NCBI RefSeq assembly: GCF_000020565.1
Contig: NC_010830.1
Coordinates: 972,001 to 1,036,000 of the forward strand
Length of the DNA: 64,000 nucleotides
Reading direction: 5' to 3'
From: Candidatus Amoebophilus asiaticus 5a2
Lineage (GTDB): Bacteria > Bacteroidota > Bacteroidia > Cytophagales > Amoebophilaceae
Position numbers and translations under genes: made by a program. Position 1 is the stretch's first letter; every line of letters begins with the position of its first letter. Below, one piece after another: positions 27,850 through 37,321 of the stretch. Below the pieces are notes generated by a model. That model saw only the letters and a program-made list of their open reading frames with translations. It did not search any database and had not been told where the DNA came from.

Positions 27850-29170
27850 AATATTATGGATTGCTATAGGAGTATTTTTTACCCAACATACGCTAATGGC
27901 ACAAACTCCACAAGGTAGATTATTGGATAAAGTAATTGCTAGTGTAGACGACCAACCCATATTACAATCTGAGTTAGATGCCGAGTATCAACTCTATCAA
28001 GCACAAGATAACGCAAGCAAGAAACCAACCAAGTGCCAAGTACTTGAAAATATGGTGATTAACAAAATATTGCTAGCCAATGCAGCTAAAAAGGAAATAA
28101 ATGTAAAAAATGGAGAAGTAGATAGATACTTGAAGTATAGAATGCAAGCCATATTAGAAGAAGTAGGTACAGAAGCTAGGTTAGAACAATATATACGTAA
28201 GCCTATACATGTCTTTAAAGAAGAACTTAGAAAGTCAATTAGAGAGCAGCTTACAATAGAAAAAATGCGAGATTCTATTATTGGCAATATTACTATATCT
28301 CCAATAGAAGTACAATCTTATTTTGATCAGCTTCCAGCTAGTGACGTGCCATTTTTTCCAGCTACTGTAGAAGCATATCAGCTTGTACTTTTTCCTAGCA
28401 TAGAAGAGCAAGAAAAAAAGTTAGTTATAGAGAATTTAGCATCCTTAAAGACACGTATACAAGCAGGCGAGAGTTTTGCAGTGCTTGCTAGACAATATTC
28501 AGAAGATATAGGCAGTGCTAGCAACGGTGGTGAACTAGGATTCTGGAGGATTGGTGAGCTTGACTCATCTTATGAGAAAGCTGCATTAGCTTTAAACCCA
28601 GGAGAAATATCCGAGCCAGTAGAAACGAGATTCGGATTCCATATCATCCAACTGATTGAAAAGCAAAAAGATAAATATAATACTAGGCATATTTTATTGA
28701 AACCCCTGGCTGCTAAAGTGAGCATAGAAGAAGCTATAGAGCGGATAAATAATATAAGAACTTCTATTTTGGAGAAACAAGTTACCTTTGAAAAAGCAGC
28801 TATGTCCTATTCACAAGATATTGCTACAGCTCACCAAGGAGGCCTTTTAACGGGTAATAGTGAAGGTGTGCAAATGCCTGTAGATAAGTTGCCATCAGAT
28901 GTGTTTTTTATTTTGGATAAAATGGCACCAGGGGATGTTTCACGGCCGATTGTCTTTACGATAGATGGCAAGCAGGCTGCTTGTATCATATATTTGAAAG
29001 AAAGGATTGCTTCTCACCAAGCTAACTTTGGACAAGATTATGAGAAGATTCATAAATTAGCTTTAGCGTATAAAAAGCAACGTATATTAAATGAATGGAT
29101 TGAGGCGGCTAAAGCCAAAGCTATTATACAATTAGAGCCTTCTTATGAGACATGCCATATATTAAAATAA
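27833..29170 (+). CDS. surA: SurA-like periplasmic chaperone/peptidyl-prolyl isomerase
   Basis: 445 residues from the ATG at 27833; another ATG at 27818 is possible, and both overlap the previous gene. The signal peptide MNTASKILWIAIGVFFTQHT ends at LMAQ. The N-terminal SurA domain begins LLDKVIASVDDQPILQSELD. Two parvulin domains follow: LARQYSEDIGSASNGGELGFW and IRTSILEKQVTFEKAAMSYS with ATAHQGGLLTGN, plus GFHIIQLIEKQKDKYNTRHIL between them. SurA escorts barrel proteins to BamA. It closes the cluster; an ISL2-type element lies 300 bases downstream. Confidence 0.93.
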   Translation: MNTASKILWIAIGVFFTQHTLMAQTPQGRLLDKVIASVDDQPILQSELDAEYQLYQAQDNASKKPTKCQVLENMVINKILLANAAKKEINVKNGEVDRYLKYRMQAILEEVGTEARLEQYIRKPIHVFKEELRKSIREQLTIEKMRDSIIGNITISPIEVQSYFDQLPASDVPFFPATVEAYQLVLFPSIEEQEKKLVIENLASLKTRIQAGESFAVLARQYSEDIGSASNGGELGFWRIGELDSSYEKAALALNPGEISEPVETRFGFHIIQLIEKQKDKYNTRHILLKPLAAKVSIEEAIERINNIRTSILEKQVTFEKAAMSYSQDIATAHQGGLLTGNSEGVQMPVDKLPSDVFFILDKMAPGDVSRPIVFTIDGKQAACIIYLKERIASHQANFGQDYEKIHKLALAYKKQRILNEWIEAAKAKAIIQLEPSYETCHILK

Positions 29171-29470
29171 CAGCTTTGTATATACTTTAATTTTAGTAAG
29201 AAATCTTTAATCCTGTTCCTCTTTCCATCACTTTATCGAGAAATATTATCCTTATTTTCTCATCGTTATCGTTTTGTAACTACTATATTTTGATTATAGA
29301 TGATCCTCTATCATTTGCGTTAAATGGTAGTTACACAACATAACTGAGCTATAGTCTGGCAAAGGCTACCAGTTTATAGGGTTAAGAAGAGGTTTATTAT
29401 ATTTTTAAAATGCTATGCAAAATGAATTTATTATAAATGGAGTATTATTTGTATTAATAATTTTTTAAAT
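29171..29470. other. Intergenic 300 bases ending at an insertion sequence
   Basis: Mostly stops on both strands. Its last part (ATG at 29415) reads MQNEFIINGVLFVLIIF then TAA, a hydrophobic stretch that looks like the lost signal peptide of the barrel gene now on the far side of the inserted element. Confidence 0.5.
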
Positions 29471-30381
29471 AGAGTTCTTCCGAAACTTAACATAAAAGTT
29501 CATAGTTATAAATTCCAGCAATAAGATTAAAGCGTAGCCCAAATCTTTTTCTCCTATTTCTGTAACGCTCCGCTAAAATTTTAAACCGCTTGAGCATACC
29601 AATTATATGCTCGCTAAGCACCCTTTGGCTGGCTAATTGCTGATTACTCCTCTTATCGGCTTTGGTCAAAGGATGCTTTTTACTGCGTTTTTTAGGCATA
29701 AGCGATTTGTCATGTAGCCTCTTTAACCCTTGATAGCCTGTATCTACTATGGCTTGACTATGCTGGCTTATATGTACCTTAGATTCCTTAAACAAGCGAA
29801 AGTCATGCCGCTTTCCATTTGAAAAACTACTACATATTATGGCTCGCGTTTGCTTATCGACAACTAGTTGTGTCTTTAGTGTATGTCGTTTCTTTTTACC
29901 TGAGTAGTAATATCGCTGCTTTTTTTAGGCCGCTCAATGGGGCTCTCTGTAGCATCTATTAAGATTACTGCATATTCCATATCGCTTTTTAACAATGCTT
30001 TACGGCCTGGTAAAGTGAATTGACCACTTTTAATTAACGCCTCTTCAATAAAACGGATGGTATAATAGCAATTACTCTCACTTATTCCATAACTTTTTGA
30101 AATATGGAAGTATGTGCGGTATTCTCTTAAATATTCTAAAGTCATTAAAAGCATTTGTTCACAACTCAGTTTATTAGGCCGCCCTACTTTAGCTTTCTTT
30201 GTTTGAATGGCTTTCTGTATGATAGCTAACATTTTGGCAAAGGTCTCAGCCTTTACGCCTGTTAAGCGACGGAATTCTTCTGGCTTTAAGGTTTTTAGAT
30301 GACTGTTTTCCATTAATCTTTCTGTTTTTTTATCCCTAATTTATACATTTATGCTTATTCCTTAGGTTTCAGAAGAACTCT
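29471..30381 (-). mobile_element. IS5-family element, ISL2-like subgroup
   Basis: 911 bases. Terminal inverted repeats AGAGTTCTTCCGAAAC and AGAGTTCTTCTGAAAC differ at one base. The flanks carry AAT (29468-29470 and 30382-30384), matching the ANT target duplication of the ISL2 subgroup. The transposase is read on the minus strand in two frames. Confidence 0.88.
29487..30313 (-). pseudogene. ISL2-type transposase split by a frame break in a poly-A tract
   Basis: The first part (30313 down to 29876) has the helix-turn-helix and LIDATESPIERPKK, with the first catalytic Asp. The second (to 29487) has AIVDTGYQGLKRLHDK (second Asp) and VLSEHIIGMLKRFKILAERY (Glu). The join lies at seven A on the coding strand (29920-29926 as T on the + strand). 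One further A would give KKQRYYYSGKKKRHTLKTQ, the expected sequence. Either a single-base loss or a site rescued by transcriptional slippage. Confidence 0.85.
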
Positions 30382-30382
30382 A

Positions 30383-31135
30383 ATTGCTTGGACAAGGTCT
30401 AAAGCACCTAAGGAAGTACGTAATCCTATTGTGTACAGTTTAGAGATAGGTACTGGTATCCCTTATGCATCATGGAATGATAAACTGCTAACCACTTCTA
30501 ATTCTTCTTCTAAAGTAAGCTCGCAATATAAGGTGAGTCCTAATATGCGGGTAGGAGGAACCATTGGTTATGAGTTTGGTAGGATGCTTGCGGGTGCTTT
30601 TTGTAAATGGGGACCCGAAATTGGATTAAGTTATGGATTTACAAGACGTGTTAGGTTACTAGATGATAGGGGTTTAGAGGAGAAGTATTTACATTTTCCT
30701 ATTGTTTTTAAATTTCTTGCTTTTCATATACCTAAATTTAAATTTCAAGAAGATGAAGAATATGAGAAAATGTATTATTCATCATTTGGAAATATAGGTC
30801 TATCAATAGGCTATGAATTTAATATATTGCTATCATCTGTTTACAAAGAAAAACAGAGTACCATTCGTCTGCATCCTGATTCTCAGTTATATTATAATTC
30901 AGATGGAATTAAGGTAGTGGTTCCCCATAGCTTTGGTAGTATTATTTTAAAAGTATTTGGCTACGTTTATGATTCTGTATATATAGGTACAGCAATGAGA
31001 ATACCTATTGAACTAGGTTACCAAAGTTATAGCCCTGAACATGTGACTAAGAAAAAAATTTTCTATAATGCCAGGGCAGAAAGCACTTCATGCTTAGAAC
31101 TTTACATGGGTTTAAATATAAGCGAGTGGCTATAA
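30383..31135 (+). CDS. Outer-membrane barrel protein cut off from its signal peptide by an insertion sequence
   Basis: The frame is open from the element edge; the first alternative start is GTG at 30431, giving 234 residues. The mature-type sequence YSLEIGTGIPYASWNDK, barrel strands (MRVGGTIGYEFGRM, GPEIGLSYGFTRRV, FGNIGLSIGYEFNILL, VYIGTAMRIPIELGYQSY) and the end LYMGLNISEWL fit an outer-membrane barrel. No signal peptide remains. Removing the element joins it to a hydrophobic peptide upstream, with one TAA between. Probably non-functional as an exported protein. An intrinsic hairpin follows at 31226. Confidence 0.7.
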   Translation: MAWTRSKAPKEVRNPIVYSLEIGTGIPYASWNDKLLTTSNSSSKVSSQYKVSPNMRVGGTIGYEFGRMLAGAFCKWGPEIGLSYGFTRRVRLLDDRGLEEKYLHFPIVFKFLAFHIPKFKFQEDEEYEKMYYSSFGNIGLSIGYEFNILLSSVYKEKQSTIRLHPDSQLYYNSDGIKVVVPHSFGSIILKVFGYVYDSVYIGTAMRIPIELGYQSYSPEHVTKKKIFYNARAESTSCLELYMGLNISEWL

Positions 31136-31225
31136 CTTTATTTTTATCCTCTACTGCTTATAGATTGCTTTCTTTTAAAAGTTGTTGAATAAAGAGAAGT
31201 ATATACACTGTTAGAGTTTGGAGAA

Positions 31226-31261
31226 GCTGAAGGGACATTCTTCGTAAAATGTCCCTTCAGC
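31226..31261. terminator. Hairpin between convergent barrel and asnS genes
   Basis: Fourteen-base arms 31226-31239 (GCTGAAGGGACATT) and 31248-31261 pair exactly around an 8-base loop. It lies five bases from the asnS stop and 90 from the + strand gene, so it probably ends transcription from both sides. No T run. Confidence 0.65.
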
Positions 31262-31266
31262 CTATA

Positions 31267-32700
31267 CTAGAAAGCTGCATTACCAGGAGTACGTGGAAAA
31301 GGAATAACATCACGAATATTATCCATGCCTGTTACAAATTGTACTAGTCGCTCTAAACCTAAGCCAAAACCACTATGTGGTACGGTTCCAAAAAGACGTG
31401 TATCCAAGTACCATTGCAATATATTAGAGTTCATACCCATAGATTGAATGGCCTCGGTAAGCTTATCTAAACGCTCTTCCCGCTGAGATCCTCCAATGAT
31501 TTCTCCAATACCTGGGAATAGAATATCCATGGCTGCTACTGTCTTCCCATCCTCTTGTTGGTGCATGTAAAACGCTTTAATAGCGCGCGGATAGTTGGTA
31601 ATAATCACTGGCTTTGTAAAATGTTTTTCTACTAAATAACGCTCATGTTCTGACTGTAGGTCACAGCCCCATTCATCAATAGGATAAGCAAACTTTTTCT
31701 CTTTATTAGGCTGAGAAGCTTTTAAAATATCAATTGCTTCTGTATAGCTAATGCAAGCAAATGGGTAAGTCAGTATGTTATCTAATCGATCTAATAAAGG
31801 CAAGAAAGATTTGTCTGTTTGCTTTCCTACTCTTGCGTCTAGCTCTCTTTTTTGTAAGAACTCTAAATCATCTTTACAATGCTCTAATGCAAAACCAATT
31901 ACATATTTTAAAAATCTCTCTGCTAAAGCTATGTTATCAGCTAAATCATAAAAAGCCATTTCAGGTTCTACCATCCAGAACTCGGCTAAGTGCCGGGTAG
32001 TGTTAGAGTTTTCAGCCCTAAAAGTTGGACCAAATGTATATACTTCTGCCAAACCTAAGGCTGCTGCCTCAGCTTCGAGCTGGCCAGAAACAGTCAAACT
32101 TGTTTTTTGCCCAAAAAAGTCTCTTTTAAAATCAACTTGCCCTTGTGGTGTTTTAGGTAGCTGCTCCATGTTTAAAGTAGTTACACTAAACATTTCTCCT
32201 GCTCCCTCAGCATCTACAGCTGTAATAATGGGTGTGTGTAGATATACAAAGCCCTGCTCATGAAAGAACTGATGAATGGCGTAGCTAATAGCATGGCGTA
32301 TGCGAAATACTGCACTAAAAGTATTAGTCCGAAAGCGTAGATGCGCTATTTCTCGTAAAAATTCTAATGAGTGCTTCTTAGGCTGTAACGGATAATCTGT
32401 TGCAGTACCTAGTATTTCTATAGTGTCAGCTTGTAACTCTATGGCTTGGTTTCCTCCTTGAGAAGCTATAACAGTACCACAAACAGATAAGCTCACACCT
32501 GTGGCAATATGCTGCATAATATCTTCTGCAAACTTCTCGGGCTCTGTTACAATTTGTAGATTATGGATAGTAGAACCGTCATTTAGCATTATAAAAACTA
32601 CTTGCTTACTAATACGCTTGGTTCTTACCCAACCCTTTATACAGACTTTTGTTCCAACAGGGTTAGCAATGAATAATTCTTTAATTTTAATTCTCTTCAC
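31267..32700 (-). CDS. asnS: Asparaginyl-tRNA synthetase
   Basis: 477 residues, full length. The N-terminal OB-fold ([21 protein letters not shown]) binds the anticodon. Class II motif 2 is [21 protein letters not shown] and motif 3 is [21 protein letters not shown], with [10 protein letters not shown] between. The family-typical end is [13 protein letters not shown]. The enzyme charges tRNA-Asn with asparagine, so a direct rather than transamidation route is present. It is divergent from rpoN, with 195 bases between the starts. Confidence 0.97.
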   Translation of the reverse strand: MKRIKIKELFIANPVGTKVCIKGWVRTKRISKQVVFIMLNDGSTIHNLQIVTEPEKFAEDIMQHIATGVSLSVCGTVIASQGGNQAIELQADTIEILGTATDYPLQPKKHSLEFLREIAHLRFRTNTFSAVFRIRHAISYAIHQFFHEQGFVYLHTPIITAVDAEGAGEMFSVTTLNMEQLPKTPQGQVDFKRDFFGQKTSLTVSGQLEAEAAALGLAEVYTFGPTFRAENSNTTRHLAEFWMVEPEMAFYDLADNIALAERFLKYVIGFALEHCKDDLEFLQKRELDARVGKQTDKSFLPLLDRLDNILTYPFACISYTEAIDILKASQPNKEKKFAYPIDEWGCDLQSEHERYLVEKHFTKPVIITNYPRAIKAFYMHQQEDGKTVAAMDILFPGIGEIIGGSQREERLDKLTEAIQSMGMNSNILQWYLDTRLFGTVPHSGFGLGLERLVQFVTGMDNIRDVIPFPRTPGNAAF

Positions 32701-32895
32701 AAGTTTGTATTTTATTAAATTCGTGTATGATAAATTTATAAAGTAGCACCTATAACTTACTTTTACTAAAGTAAATTAAGTATAATTAAGTCCTATTTAT
32801 GGTAACTAATTTATTACAAATAAAAATTCACACAAAGTTAGGTCAATATTACTTAAATGTAGTTTTTAGTAAAAATATATTATATAAAATCCTTT

Positions 32896-34335
32896 ATGCA
32901 AAAATTACGTTTAACCCAAAAACTTACTCAAAAGTTAACCCCTCAACAAATTCAATTAGTAAAGCTTTTACAAATTCCTTCCATAGATATTAATGCACGT
33001 ATACAGCAAGAATTAGCAGAAAACCCTGTTTTAGAACCAGCTAATGATAATGTTGAGTATCTGCAAGAAGCTGAAGATAATTCTGCTATAGATACGATGA
33101 CTGTTGGTTATATAGATGAGTTACCACAAAAAAACTACCTTACATATCGCGATTATGAGGCAGAAGAACGATGGCTCAGAAAGGAAGCTTCAGTTCCCAA
33201 TAGATATTCTTTGCAAGAACAGCTATTAGAACAATTAGAAATGCTTCGTTTGGATGAAGGTCAACATAAGATTGGTGAATACCTTATTGGAAGTTTAGAA
33301 ACAGATGGTTATATACGGCGTGATTTGGCAGCGCTTGCTAATGATCTTTTATTAACACAATATATTCAGACCAATGAAACAGAAGTAGAAACAATACTTA
33401 AAAAAATACAGACATTTGATCCTCCTGGAATCGGCGCTAGAAGCTTACAAGAATGCTTGCTTATTCAGCTAAATAGGCAACCATCTAAGCCTGTACGTAA
33501 TATGGCTATTCAAATCTTAAATCAGACTTTTGAATTGTTTACCAAAAAACATTATTCCCAAATTATTAAAAAACTTGCCATAGAAGATCAGGAACTTTTT
33601 AAGGAAGCGTTAGAACTTATTGCAAAGCTAAATCCTAAACCAGGTGGAACATTAGGTTCAGATATTCAACAAAACCAGATTTTATATCCAGATTTTCTAG
33701 TCACTAAGCATAACCAACAATTGGAGGTACGGTTGAATGCTTATAATACACCTGAGCTTAGACTGAGCAGGAGCTATATACACATTTTAGAAACCTCTCA
33801 GAAACTAGGTAAAGACAAAAAAAAGAGTCCCAGCTTACAAGCAGCTTCTTCTTTTGTTAAACAAAAAGCAGAGTCAGCAAAGTGGTTTATAGAAGCATTG
33901 AACCAGCGTAAAAAGACGCTTTTGCGTACCATGCAGGCTATAGTACAGTTGCAATACGATTTTTTTATGGAAGAAGATGAAAGTAAGCTTAAACCGATGA
34001 TATTAAAAGATGTAGCAAAAATTATTGAAATGGATATTTCTACAGTTTCTAGAATTGTTAATAATAAATCTGTGCAAACACAGTTTGGCATTTACCCTCT
34101 TAAATTCTTCTTTACTGAAGCTATCAGTACTACTATGGGAGAAGATGTAAGTAGTAAAGCTGTAAAACAAGCATTGCTAGAACTTATTCAACAAGAGAGC
34201 AAACAACAACCTTATGCAGATGAGCAACTTACTGCTATGCTTGTTGATAAGGGTTATCATATAGCACGTCGTACTGTAGCTAAATATAGGGAGCAGCTTA
34301 ATATGCCTGTAGCTAGGTTAAGGAAAGAACTGTAG
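32896..34335 (+). CDS. rpoN: RNA polymerase sigma-54 factor RpoN
   Basis: 479 residues. Region I starts QKLTPQQIQLVKLLQIPSID, with the Gln/Leu-rich activator-interacting part. Core-binding segments include PPGIGARSLQECLLIQL and LNPKPGG. The DNA-binding part has ISTVSRIVNNKSVQTQFGIY, and the RpoN box is ARRTVAKYREQLNMPVARL at the C-terminus. Sigma-54 needs AAA+ enhancer-binding activators; none is in this window. It looks fully intact, so sigma-54 regulation is probably active in this reduced genome. Confidence 0.97.
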   Translation: MQKLRLTQKLTQKLTPQQIQLVKLLQIPSIDINARIQQELAENPVLEPANDNVEYLQEAEDNSAIDTMTVGYIDELPQKNYLTYRDYEAEERWLRKEASVPNRYSLQEQLLEQLEMLRLDEGQHKIGEYLIGSLETDGYIRRDLAALANDLLLTQYIQTNETEVETILKKIQTFDPPGIGARSLQECLLIQLNRQPSKPVRNMAIQILNQTFELFTKKHYSQIIKKLAIEDQELFKEALELIAKLNPKPGGTLGSDIQQNQILYPDFLVTKHNQQLEVRLNAYNTPELRLSRSYIHILETSQKLGKDKKKSPSLQAASSFVKQKAESAKWFIEALNQRKKTLLRTMQAIVQLQYDFFMEEDESKLKPMILKDVAKIIEMDISTVSRIVNNKSVQTQFGIYPLKFFFTEAISTTMGEDVSSKAVKQALLELIQQESKQQPYADEQLTAMLVDKGYHIARRTVAKYREQLNMPVARLRKEL

Positions 34336-34346
34336 GGGGAGTTATT

Positions 34347-34535
34347 ATGTATAGTTTCGGGCCTTATGTAATAAGATTGTCTAGCCGACCCAAGTCTAAG
34401 TTATATGTAACAATTACTAAGGTAATTAAAGGTGAAAGCTTTATGAATTGCTACAAGGTGCTAAATTGTAGTAAGGCACTACAAGTAAGTTTACATTATA
34501 ATAAGAGTGCTCTAGATATTAATTATATTCGATAA
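34347..34535 (+). CDS. Short hypothetical reading frame, doubtful
   Basis: 62 codons starting 11 bases after rpoN and ending two bases before the C39-like gene. The product is basic and shows no recognisable domain or signal. It may be a leader, part of a decayed 5' extension of the next gene, or chance. Confidence 0.25.
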   Translation: MYSFGPYVIRLSSRPKSKLYVTITKVIKGESFMNCYKVLNCSKALQVSLHYNKSALDINYIR

Positions 34536-34537
34536 AT

Positions 34538-35050
34538 ATGGATGTGCCTTATGCTAATAATATAAATTATTGGAGTTCTATTTTTGTTAGTCAAAACGAG
34601 CAAGCCTATTATGCTGAAGTCGGCTGTGGAGTTGCTGCGTTGACGGTGCTCTTAAAAAGAATAAACCTTACGCCACTTTCAACATAGGAAGAACTTTGTA
34701 ATGAGCTTCGGATTACTGTACCACCTTTAGCAAAGGGGTACAGTAAGGATGAGCCTGAAATAGGACTTTATCCAGAGGATTTATTTAGGTATACTATTCG
34801 AAAAGTACTTAATTTTTGGATGTATTTTTTTGAAGTTGAGTGGGCAGTACCTTTACAAAAGGCACCTATAATGGTTCTCATGGCGGGCAATGAAGAAGAA
34901 TTTGGTTTAAACTCTCATTGGATTATATTGGTAAATGTTATAAATAGATTCTTTGTGTACCTAGATCCTTGGTATAAAAGCGACCAGAACTATATCAGGC
35001 ATATTTCAATTGTTGATTTTCGGCGCTATTATACTGGTATTGCTTTATAA
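34538..35050 (+). pseudogene. C39-like cysteine peptidase gene interrupted by an amber codon
   Basis: One frame of 170 codons starts MDVPYANNINYWSS and contains TAG at 34685-34687 inside TPLST*EELCNEL, where a Trp codon (TGG) would fit. Before it is YYAEVGCGVAALTVLL, resembling the Cys box of C39/papain-like peptidases (GCGxAAL). After it, NSHWIILVNVINRFFVYLDPW gives the His and Asp parts of the triad. All catalytic residues survive. Either a one-base pseudogene or a readthrough gene. A 32-codon frame (35074-35172) follows, with no recognisable domain. Confidence 0.7.
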
Positions 35051-35181
35051 ATTAATATGTAGCTTTTAACCATATGCTAGGTAACGTCTTCAATATAGAG
35101 ACGTATAATACTGTTGGTGGAATAGCTAAAAAATATAAATTCGAACTTAAGACTGCTATACAGGTCAATTAAATATTGTTT

Positions 35182-37320
35182 ATGTTTAAAAAATATAGTA
35201 ATATAATATTACGCACAGGTTCTAGCCTGGTTGGTATTCCTCTTGTTGTCAGCCTCATATACTGGAATGCATGGGGATACTTTTTACTTTTTTTTATAAT
35301 ACTAATAGGTACGTTGCTAGAATTTTACAAACTTATCAGCAACCAAGAAACGGCTCCCCTCCGCATATGGGGACTGACGTTTGCTGGGTTACTGTATATA
35401 TTTAGCTTTCTATATGCAAGTGCTATTATGCCAGGTACATATTTCTATTCGACTATACCTCTATTAACTTCTATTTACTTTATTATGCTTTACAAAAAAA
35501 ATGTCTATAAACCCTTTTCAAGCATAGCTTACACTTTCTTAGGCATTATTTATATAGGTATACCATTTACTTTATTACATTTTATTGCTTTTTATAAGGG
35601 CGTTTATCATTATGAGTTTATATTAGGTATTTTATTTACCATATGGGCAAATGATATAGGGGCGTATTTAGTAGGTTCTTTTTGGACCTTTTGGGAAAGG
35701 CACCACCTTTTTAAGCGTATTTCTCCTAAAAAGTCTTGGGAAGGCAGCATAGGAGGGGGGATACTTACGCTGTTGGTAGCTTATGCTATGTCTCGCTATT
35801 ATACAAGCTGGAATATGGCTGAGTGGATGATAGTAGGAGCTATTGCTGTGGTGGCTGGTACCTATGGTGATTTAATAGAATCGTTGCTAAAAAGAAGCTT
35901 GCAAATTAAGGATTCAGGCAGTATTATTCCTGGACATGGTGGTCTTTTAGATCGCTTTGATAGTTTTTTGCTAGTAGTACCTCTGGTTGTAGCATTCAAC
36001 ACTGCTGGGCAAGAAATGAATTTTGTAAAAAATACAAATAAGAAAGCAGCTATGAATTACACATTAACGAATGATGATAGTCCTTTTGAGTCTATGCTCA
36101 AACATGTCAATGATGCTTCACAAATCATTGGCTTAGATGAGAAAATTTATAATGTATTACAATCACCTGATAAGCAAGTTATTGTATCTTTGCCTATTAT
36201 AATGGATGATGGTACGGTACAAGTCTTTAAAGGTTATAGAGTTATCTATTCAAGATTACTAGGTCCTTCTAAGGGCGGTATACGTTATAATTCTCATGTA
36301 GAATTAGATGAGGTAAAGGCATTAGCAGCATGGATGACTTGGAAGTGCGCGTTAGTTGATTTGCCTTTTGGTGGTGCCAAGGGTGGGGTTGAGTGCGATC
36401 CTAAGCAACTTTCAGCAGGTGAGCTAGAGCGCTTGACCAGGTCTTATACCACTGCTATGTTAGAAGTTTTTGGTCCTGATAAAGATATTCCTGCTCCTGA
36501 TATGGGTACTGGACCTAGGGAAATGGCATGGATTATGGATACCTATAATCAAGCACATGGTACAATAACGCCTGCAGTTGTTACAGGTAAGCCTGTGGCC
36601 ATAGGTGGTTCACTAGGTCGAGTAGAAGCTACAGGAAGAGGTATTATGGTAAGTACACTTGCTGCCTTACAGCAACTAAAGATAAATGTGAAAAATGCGA
36701 CGGTTGCCATACAAGGTTTTGGTAATGTGGGTAGTTATACAGCTCAATTATTACAAGAAAAGGGTGCTAAAATTGTTGCTATTAGCGACCTCTCTGGTGC
36801 TTATTATAGTGCCAATGGTATTGATATACAACAAGCTATTGCACATAAAGCTAAATATGGAAGATTGACAGGTTTGCTAGGTACTAAAGAATTACCTAAC
36901 CAAGATTTGTTAACCCTTGCTGTAGATGTACTAATACCGGCTGCTTCGCCAAATGCAATAACACATGAGAACGCACACCAAGTCCAAGCAAAGCTTATTG
37001 TAGAAGGAGCAAATGGTCCTCTTACAGCAGAAGCAGATGAAATTATTCATAATCATAAAAATATTATGGTAATACCTGATATCTTAGCAAATGCTGGAGG
37101 GGTAGTAGTATCTTATTTTGAATGGGTACAAAATAGGCAAGGTACTAAATGGCCTATAGAAAAAGTTTACCAAAAAGCTGATTATATAATACAGGATGCT
37201 TACAATAGGGTATATGAGGCTTCTAAAAAGTATCAGACCTCTATGCGAAAAGCAGCGTATATAGTTGCCGTTAACAAGGTCGCACAAGCTTATCAGTTGC
37301 GTTCCACACTTAAAAAATAA
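35182..37320 (+). CDS. Fusion: phosphatidate cytidylyltransferase (CdsA) joined to glutamate dehydrogenase
   Basis: 712 residues from the ATG at 35182. Residues 1 to about 275 are CdsA: about eight membrane helices and the CDP-alcohol signature LKRSLQIKDSGSIIPGHGG followed by LLDRFDS. It makes CDP-diacylglycerol. From Met291 (ATG 36052) comes a complete 422-residue Glu/Leu/Phe/Val dehydrogenase: YSRLLGPSKGGIRYN, KCALVDLPFGGAKGG (catalytic Lys), APDMGTGPREMAWIMDTY, the NAD(P) loop IQGFGNVGSYTAQLL, and IVEGANGPLTAEAD. The joining stretch NTAGQEMNFVKNTNKKAA is linker-like and its DNA resembles an intergenic leader, so internal initiation at 36052 is possible. Psd starts two bases after the stop. 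Confidence 0.9.
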   Translation: MFKKYSNIILRTGSSLVGIPLVVSLIYWNAWGYFLLFFIILIGTLLEFYKLISNQETAPLRIWGLTFAGLLYIFSFLYASAIMPGTYFYSTIPLLTSIYFIMLYKKNVYKPFSSIAYTFLGIIYIGIPFTLLHFIAFYKGVYHYEFILGILFTIWANDIGAYLVGSFWTFWERHHLFKRISPKKSWEGSIGGGILTLLVAYAMSRYYTSWNMAEWMIVGAIAVVAGTYGDLIESLLKRSLQIKDSGSIIPGHGGLLDRFDSFLLVVPLVVAFNTAGQEMNFVKNTNKKAAMNYTLTNDDSPFESMLKHVNDASQIIGLDEKIYNVLQSPDKQVIVSLPIIMDDGTVQVFKGYRVIYSRLLGPSKGGIRYNSHVELDEVKALAAWMTWKCALVDLPFGGAKGGVECDPKQLSAGELERLTRSYTTAMLEVFGPDKDIPAPDMGTGPREMAWIMDTYNQAHGTITPAVVTGKPVAIGGSLGRVEATGRGIMVSTLAALQQLKINVKNATVAIQGFGNVGSYTAQLLQEKGAKIVAISDLSGAYYSANGIDIQQAIAHKAKYGRLTGLLGTKELPNQDLLTLAVDVLIPAASPNAITHENAHQVQAKLIVEGANGPLTAEADEIIHNHKNIMVIPDILANAGGVVVSYFEWVQNRQGTKWPIEKVYQKADYIIQDAYNRVYEASKKYQTSMRKAAYIVAVNKVAQAYQLRSTLKK

Positions 37321-37321
37321 T

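Noticed and set aside
11680-35050. Recoding of TGA or TAG as Trp, because IS1031-type TGA (11680-11682) and the C39-like TAG (34685-34687) stand at Trp-like positions
   Set aside because: Intact genes use TGG for Trp and end in ordinary stops, for example TGA at the end of the PorT-like protein. Two isolated Trp-to-stop sites in decayed genes fit mutation better.
37265-37321. Earlier in-frame start for the phosphatidylserine decarboxylase
   Set aside because: It would overlap the dehydrogenase by 57 bases and adds no conserved sequence; the ATG at 37322 fits the family length.
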